This document shows, piece by piece, positions 60,805 through 64,000 of a DNA stretch of 64,000 bases. Location of the stretch: NCBI RefSeq assembly GCF_042654245.1, contig NZ_JBHSGI010000002.1:682001-746000 (forward strand), given 5' to 3'. The notes below the pieces were generated by a model. That model made no database searches. It saw nothing but the letters and a program-made list of their open reading frames with translations, and was not told where the DNA came from. How positions within the stretch are numbered: position 1 is the first letter of the stretch; the number at the start of each line of letters is the position of its first letter. Source of the stretch: Seohaeicola_A nanhaiensis (GTDB taxonomy: Bacteria > Pseudomonadota > Alphaproteobacteria > Rhodobacterales > Rhodobacteraceae). Both the position numbers and the translations under genes were made by a program.

Positions 60805-61245
60805 TTAATCCGGCTGGCGGGCGAGGCCCCGCGCGGCGGCTTCGATCAGGTCGAGCGCGCCGTCGTAGTCTCCGGTGTAATAGGGATCGGGCACTTGGTC
60901 GGCGCCGGTGTCGGGGGCGTAGTCGGTGAACAGACGCACCGGGGTTGTGTTGCCCGCCGGGCGCAGCGCCTCGATGTCGCTGAGGTTGCGGGCGTCCATC
61001 GCAAGGATCAGGTCGAAGCGGGCGAAGTCGGCGCTGGCGAACTGGCGGGCTCGCAGTGGAGCGAGGTCATAGCCGCGCGCGCGGGCGGCGCGGATCATCG
61101 GCGGATGGGGCGGTTCGCCCACGTGCCAGTTGGAGGTGCCGGCGCTGTCGATTTCATCGTCCGGCAGCAGGGCGCGCAGCACCGCCTCGGCGGCGGGCGA
61201 GCGGCAGATGTTGCCGAGGCAGACAGCGAGGATTTTTCTGGGCAT
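60805..61245 (-). CDS. Low-molecular-weight protein-tyrosine phosphatase
   Basis: The 146-residue protein has the P-loop VCLGNICRSP with nucleophile Cys9 and Arg15, and the general-acid loop VPDPYYTGDYDGALD. ILAMDARNLSDI is also typical. It dephosphorylates Tyr-phosphorylated proteins or small arylphosphates. ATG 61245 starts the fold directly. It is divergent from the sirtuin gene with a 52-base gap. Confidence 0.92.
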   Translation of the reverse strand: MPRKILAVCLGNICRSPAAEAVLRALLPDDEIDSAGTSNWHVGEPPHPPMIRAARARGYDLAPLRARQFASADFARFDLILAMDARNLSDIEALRPAGNTTPVRLFTDYAPDTGADQVPDPYYTGDYDGALDLIEAAARGLARQPD

Positions 61246-61297
61246 GGCGCGCGGCTCCGCGATAGGGTCGCCTGCAAGTTTAGACCAGGGGGCGGGC

Positions 61298-61990
61298 GTG
61301 ACCAAGATCGTGATCCTGACCGGGGCCGGGATTTCGGCCGAAAGCGGCATGGGCACCTTCCGCGACAAGGGCGGGCTGTGGAGCCAGGTGCGGCTGGAGG
61401 ATGTGGCGACGCCCGAGGGCTTTGCGCGGGATCCGGGGCGGGTGCAGGCCTTTTACAACATGCGCCGCGTGGCGGCGAAGGCGGCGCGGCCCAATGCGGC
61501 GCATCGCGCGCTGGCCTTGTTGCAGCGCGACTGGCCGGGCGATGTGGTGATCGTGACGCAGAATGTCGACGCCCTGCACGAGGCGGGCGGCGCGCGGGAC
61601 GTGATCCACATGCATGGCGAACTGGCGCGGGCGCTGTGCGGCAACTGCGGCCACCGCTGGGACGCGCCGGACGAGATGGCGGCAGGCGAGTGCTGTCCGG
61701 CCTGCGATGCTCCGGCGGCGCGGCCGGATGTGGTGTGGTTCGGCGAGATGCCCTATCACATGGACCGCATTTACGGCCATCTGGCAGAGGCGACCGTCTT
61801 TGTCGCCATCGGCACCTCGGGGCAGGTCTATCCGGCTGCGGCCTTCGTGCAGGAGGCGGCGGCGGCGGGGGCGCATACGGTCGAGCTGAACCTGGAACCC
61901 TCGGCCGTCGTCTCGGATTTCGCCGAGACGCGGCTGGGCAAGGCGAGCGAGGTGGTGCCGGCCTGGGTGGCGGAGATGCTGCGCCGTTAG
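61298..61990 (+). CDS. cobB: NAD-dependent protein deacylase, sirtuin (CobB-like)
   Basis: The 230-residue protein has the NAD-binding VILTGAGISAESGMGTFRDK, VTQNVDALHEAGG, the catalytic His in IHMHGEL, a zinc ribbon (CGNC...CCPAC) and the VVWFGEMP segment. The Tyr and Arg of the GAGxSAESGIxTFR-type acid-acyl pocket differ in part (YNM, MRR), so desuccinylase activity is possible. The start is GTG at 61298 after a GGGGGCG site. It ends four bases into the convergent copper-chaperone gene. Confidence 0.92.
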   Translation: MTKIVILTGAGISAESGMGTFRDKGGLWSQVRLEDVATPEGFARDPGRVQAFYNMRRVAAKAARPNAAHRALALLQRDWPGDVVIVTQNVDALHEAGGARDVIHMHGELARALCGNCGHRWDAPDEMAAGECCPACDAPAARPDVVWFGEMPYHMDRIYGHLAEATVFVAIGTSGQVYPAAAFVQEAAAAGAHTVELNLEPSAVVSDFAETRLGKASEVVPAWVAEMLRR

Positions 61991-62424
61991 CGGGTGAGGT
62001 CGACGGGGACGTCGACGGAGATCTCGCCCGCGTGTTCGAAGGTCAGCGTGAGCGTGACGGTGTCGTCCTGTGCGAGGCTGCGGGTCAGGCCCATCAGCAT
62101 GACGTGATCGCCGCCGCGTTCCAGCGCGTGGGTCGCACCGGCGGGGAGGTCGATGCCACCCTCGATGGCGGTCATCTTCATGATGCCGTCGCCGCTTTGG
62201 ACATGCGTGTGCAGCTCGACCTTCTGCGCCACGTCCGAGGCGACCGCGAGCAGGCGGTCGTCCCGGGTGCCGGTATTGGCCAGCGTCATGAAGATCGCAC
62301 CGGCCTTGGCGGCGGGAGAGGCGGCGCGGGCATAGGCGTCGCGCACCTCGATCTCGCCTGCGAGGGCCGGGAAAGCGAGGGTCACGGCGGCGAGCGCGGC
62401 GAGGGCGATGTGTTTCAGGGTCAT
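61987..62424 (-). CDS. Periplasmic copper chaperone PCu(A)C family
   Basis: The 145-residue protein has a signal peptide ending AFPALAG and a PCuAC domain with the copper ligands in VELHTHVQSGDGIMKM and GGDHVMLMGL (the H(M)X10MX21HXM pattern). It delivers Cu(I) to cytochrome oxidase CuA or collects periplasmic copper. SCO and oxidase genes are not nearby. Confidence 0.9.
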   Translation of the reverse strand: MTLKHIALAALAAVTLAFPALAGEIEVRDAYARAASPAAKAGAIFMTLANTGTRDDRLLAVASDVAQKVELHTHVQSGDGIMKMTAIEGGIDLPAGATHALERGGDHVMLMGLTRSLAQDDTVTLTLTFEHAGEISVDVPVDLTR

Positions 62425-62488
62425 GTCATCCGCTCCGTTCGGGGGTTGTGCCGCGGATATAGGCGGCACAGGGGGCGCCCGAAAGCGC

Positions 62489-62513
62489 AAAAGCCCCGCC
62501 GGAGGGCGGGGCT
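62489..62513 (-). terminator. Rho-independent terminator of rpmB
   Basis: On the minus strand AGCCCCGCC and GGCGGGGCT pair around CTCC (62492-62513) and are followed by TTTTGC. It lies 27 bases after the rpmB stop. Confidence 0.75.
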
Positions 62514-62539
62514 GCGGATCGTTTCCGAAGGAACGGAGA

Positions 62540-62839
62540 TTACTCGGCTGCGGCCTCGGCGGTGCCGGCCTTGGCGATCTCTTTCTTGACCTTCAGCGCG
62601 CGGGGCGAGAGTTCCTCGTCCTTGGCCTTTTTCAGGAAGGCGTCGATGCCGCCGCGGTGGTCGACGCTGCGCAGGGCGGCGGCCGAGACCCGGAGCTTGA
62701 CGACGCGGCCCAGGGTTTCCGAGACCAGCGACACGTCGTTCAGGTTCGGGAGGAACCGGCGACGGGTCTTGTTGTTGGCATGGCTCACATTGTTGCCCGA
62801 CATCGGGCCTTTTCCGGTCAGTTCGCAGACGCGCGACAT
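62540..62839 (-). CDS. rpmB: 50S ribosomal protein L28
   Basis: The 99-residue protein has the L28 core SRVCELTGKGPMSGNNVSHA and NKTRRRFLPNLNDVSLVSET. A C-terminal extension rich in Lys, Glu and Ala is usual in alphaproteobacteria. The ATG at 62839 follows an AGAGGAT site. The longer frame to 62959 is not part of the family. Confidence 0.96.
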   Translation of the reverse strand: MSRVCELTGKGPMSGNNVSHANNKTRRRFLPNLNDVSLVSETLGRVVKLRVSAAALRSVDHRGGIDAFLKKAKDEELSPRALKVKKEIAKAGTAEAAAE

Positions 62840-62980
62840 GGGATCATCCTCTGGGTCTTCTGCGGGCCGGCAGGCCCAGTGCAACGTAAACAGGCGCCGC
62901 CATAGGCCGCGCCCGGAAATAGGTCTGCTGCCTTTAGGGGGAATCGGGCCGGGGGTCAAGGGGGTGCGGGGCGCACCGCG

Positions 62981-64000
62981 TCATGCCCCGAGCGCGATCA
63001 CCCTGTCAGGTTTCAGCGAGTGGCGGAAGGCCGGATCGTGGCTGGCGGCCAGGATCGCGCCGTCATAGGCGGCGAGCGCGGATTCGAGCGCGGCGATGCC
63101 GTAGAGATCGAGGTGGTTGGTCGGCTCGTCCAGGATCAGCAGCGCGGGGGGCGGAGTGCCGCCGAGGGCGCAGGCAAGGCCCGCACGCAGCCGTTCGCCG
63201 CCGCTGAGGTCGCCCGCGCGGCGCAGGGCATCACCGGCGCGGAAGCCGAAGCGGGCCAGCGCGGCATGGGCGGTGTGCGGCGTGGTGGCGGGGTTCACGG
63301 TCAGGAAATTCTCGCGCAGGGTCTGGCCGGGGTCGAGCAGGGTGACGTGCTGGTCGAGCAGGGCATGGGTGACCGGGAGATCAACCTGGCCGCCCTGCGG
63401 GGCGAGACGGCCGGTGATCAGGTTCAGCAGCGTCGTCTTGCCGCTGCCGTTCGGGCCGTCGATGACGATCCGTTCGGGGCCGGTGACGGTGAGCGACAGG
63501 TCGCGGATCACCGGGTGGTGCGGGTCGTGGCCGCCACTCACATGGTCGAGGCGCAGGACGGTCCGGCCTGGCGGCAGGCCGGTCGGGGCGATGTCCATAT
63601 GGATTGGCTGGAGCACCTCCAGTTTCTCGCGGGCCGCGTCGAGGCTCGCTTCGGCGGCGGCGCGGCGGGCCTCGCGCAGGTGGGCACCGGCACCGTCCGA
63701 GGCCTCGGCCCGTTCCCTTGCGGCGTCCATGAGGAGTTTCGGCTTGTCGCCTTTCGCGCGGGCCTTGCGGCCGGCGCTGTCCTTGCGGGCCTTGCGCTCG
63801 GTCGCCTGCCGGGCGCGGCGGGCGGCCTCGGCGCGGGCCTTCTCGGCGTGGTGGAGGTCGTGGGTGGCGGCGTCGAGCTCGGTCTCTTTCTGCTGGCGGT
63901 AGGCAGTGTAGTTGCCGCCGTAGCGGGTGGCGCCGAGGGAGGTGAGTTCGACGATGGCGTCCATCTCTTCCAACAGCTCGCGGTCGTGGCTGGCGACGAT
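62981..64000 (-). CDS. ABC-F family ATPase, C-terminal part (cut by window end)
   Basis: The frame is open to the window edge and begins in IVASHDRELLEEMDAIVEL, the H-switch of the first ABC domain, so that domain lies mostly outside. A charged linker follows (ALDAATHDLHHAEKARAEAA, many Arg and Lys). The second ABC domain has Walker A GPNGSGKTTLLNLI, signature DLSGGERLRAGLA and Walker B LLILDEPTNHLDL. There are no membrane segments. ABC-F proteins act on the ribosome; whether it is housekeeping or resistance-type is not clear. Confidence 0.88.
   Translation of the reverse strand: MVASHDRELLEEMDAIVELTSLGATRYGGNYTAYRQQKETELDAATHDLHHAEKARAEAARRARQATERKARKDSAGRKARAKGDKPKLLMDAARERAEASDGAGAHLREARRAAAEASLDAAREKLEVLQPIHMDIAPTGLPPGRTVLRLDHVSGGHDPHHPVIRDLSLTVTGPERIVIDGPNGSGKTTLLNLITGRLAPQGGQVDLPVTHALLDQHVTLLDPGQTLRENFLTVNPATTPHTAHAALARFGFRAGDALRRAGDLSGGERLRAGLACALGGTPPPALLILDEPTNHLDLYGIAALESALAAYDGAILAASHDPAFRHSLKPDRVIALGA

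Overview
The window is high-GC, densely coding DNA with very short or overlapping gene junctions (ATGA/TGATG). It looks like a Rhodobacterales alphaproteobacterium, probably of the marine Roseobacter type. The main reasons are the separate Fo operon atpI-B-E-F'-F with a b/b' pair, a TRAP importer, a large Mrp-type antiporter locus, osmoregulated periplasmic glucan genes, and the ffh...rpsP-rimM...trmD translation cluster. No rRNA, tRNA, CRISPR array or prophage was seen. Assignments come from reading motifs, not from database searches.

Left part (1-17 kb). The window opens inside a fused biotin-dependent acyl-CoA carboxylase. A TPR protein and an opgC-opgG-opgH glucan operon follow on the plus strand. 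On the minus strand come a secreted esterase, a rhodanese, and a ten-gene Mrp/complex-I-like antiporter operon. That operon reads mrpE-F-G, a free-standing MrpA C-terminal module, mrpB-C-D, a second ND4/5-like subunit, a small two-helix protein and a third ND4/5-like subunit.

Catabolic part (17-29 kb). A divergent RpiR regulator faces a plus-strand series: N-formylglutamate-amidohydrolase-like enzyme, TRAP DctQ-M-P, glutamine-synthetase-like ligase, aldehyde dehydrogenase and iron alcohol dehydrogenase. Together these fit import of an amine or amino alcohol, gamma-glutamylation, oxidation of the alcohol to an acid, and removal of the glutamyl group. A GST, an acyl-CoA ligase and a 3-hydroxyacyl-CoA/carnitine-type dehydrogenase follow.

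Translation part (29-36 kb, minus strand). The transcription order is ffh, five tandem GNAT acetyltransferase paralogues, chorismate mutase, rpsP, rimM, a DUF1328 gene and trmD. Next come a paralogous pair of membrane proteins, a LysR-DMT exporter pair, an ArsR regulator, and the Fo ATP synthase operon with a clear promoter and terminator.

Right part (42-64 kb). Housekeeping genes (nadK, glyA, lepA, acyP, cobB-like sirtuin, low-molecular-weight phosphatase, rpmB, an ABC-F ATPase cut by the window end) alternate with accessory material. The accessory material includes a kptA remnant, a DUF817 gene, a group of tiny membrane/lipo-proteins, an AT-rich DUF2971 gene, a REP-associated transposase with five REP palindromes, and an RTX protein. 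Three non-coding signals stand out: a promoter-to-terminator unit with no ORF (about 51.65-51.73 kb), a structured gap beside nadK with a 20-codon ORF and a minus-strand terminator (46.4-46.8 kb), and a Shine-Dalgarno-sequestering hairpin before the DUF4112 gene (53.72 kb).
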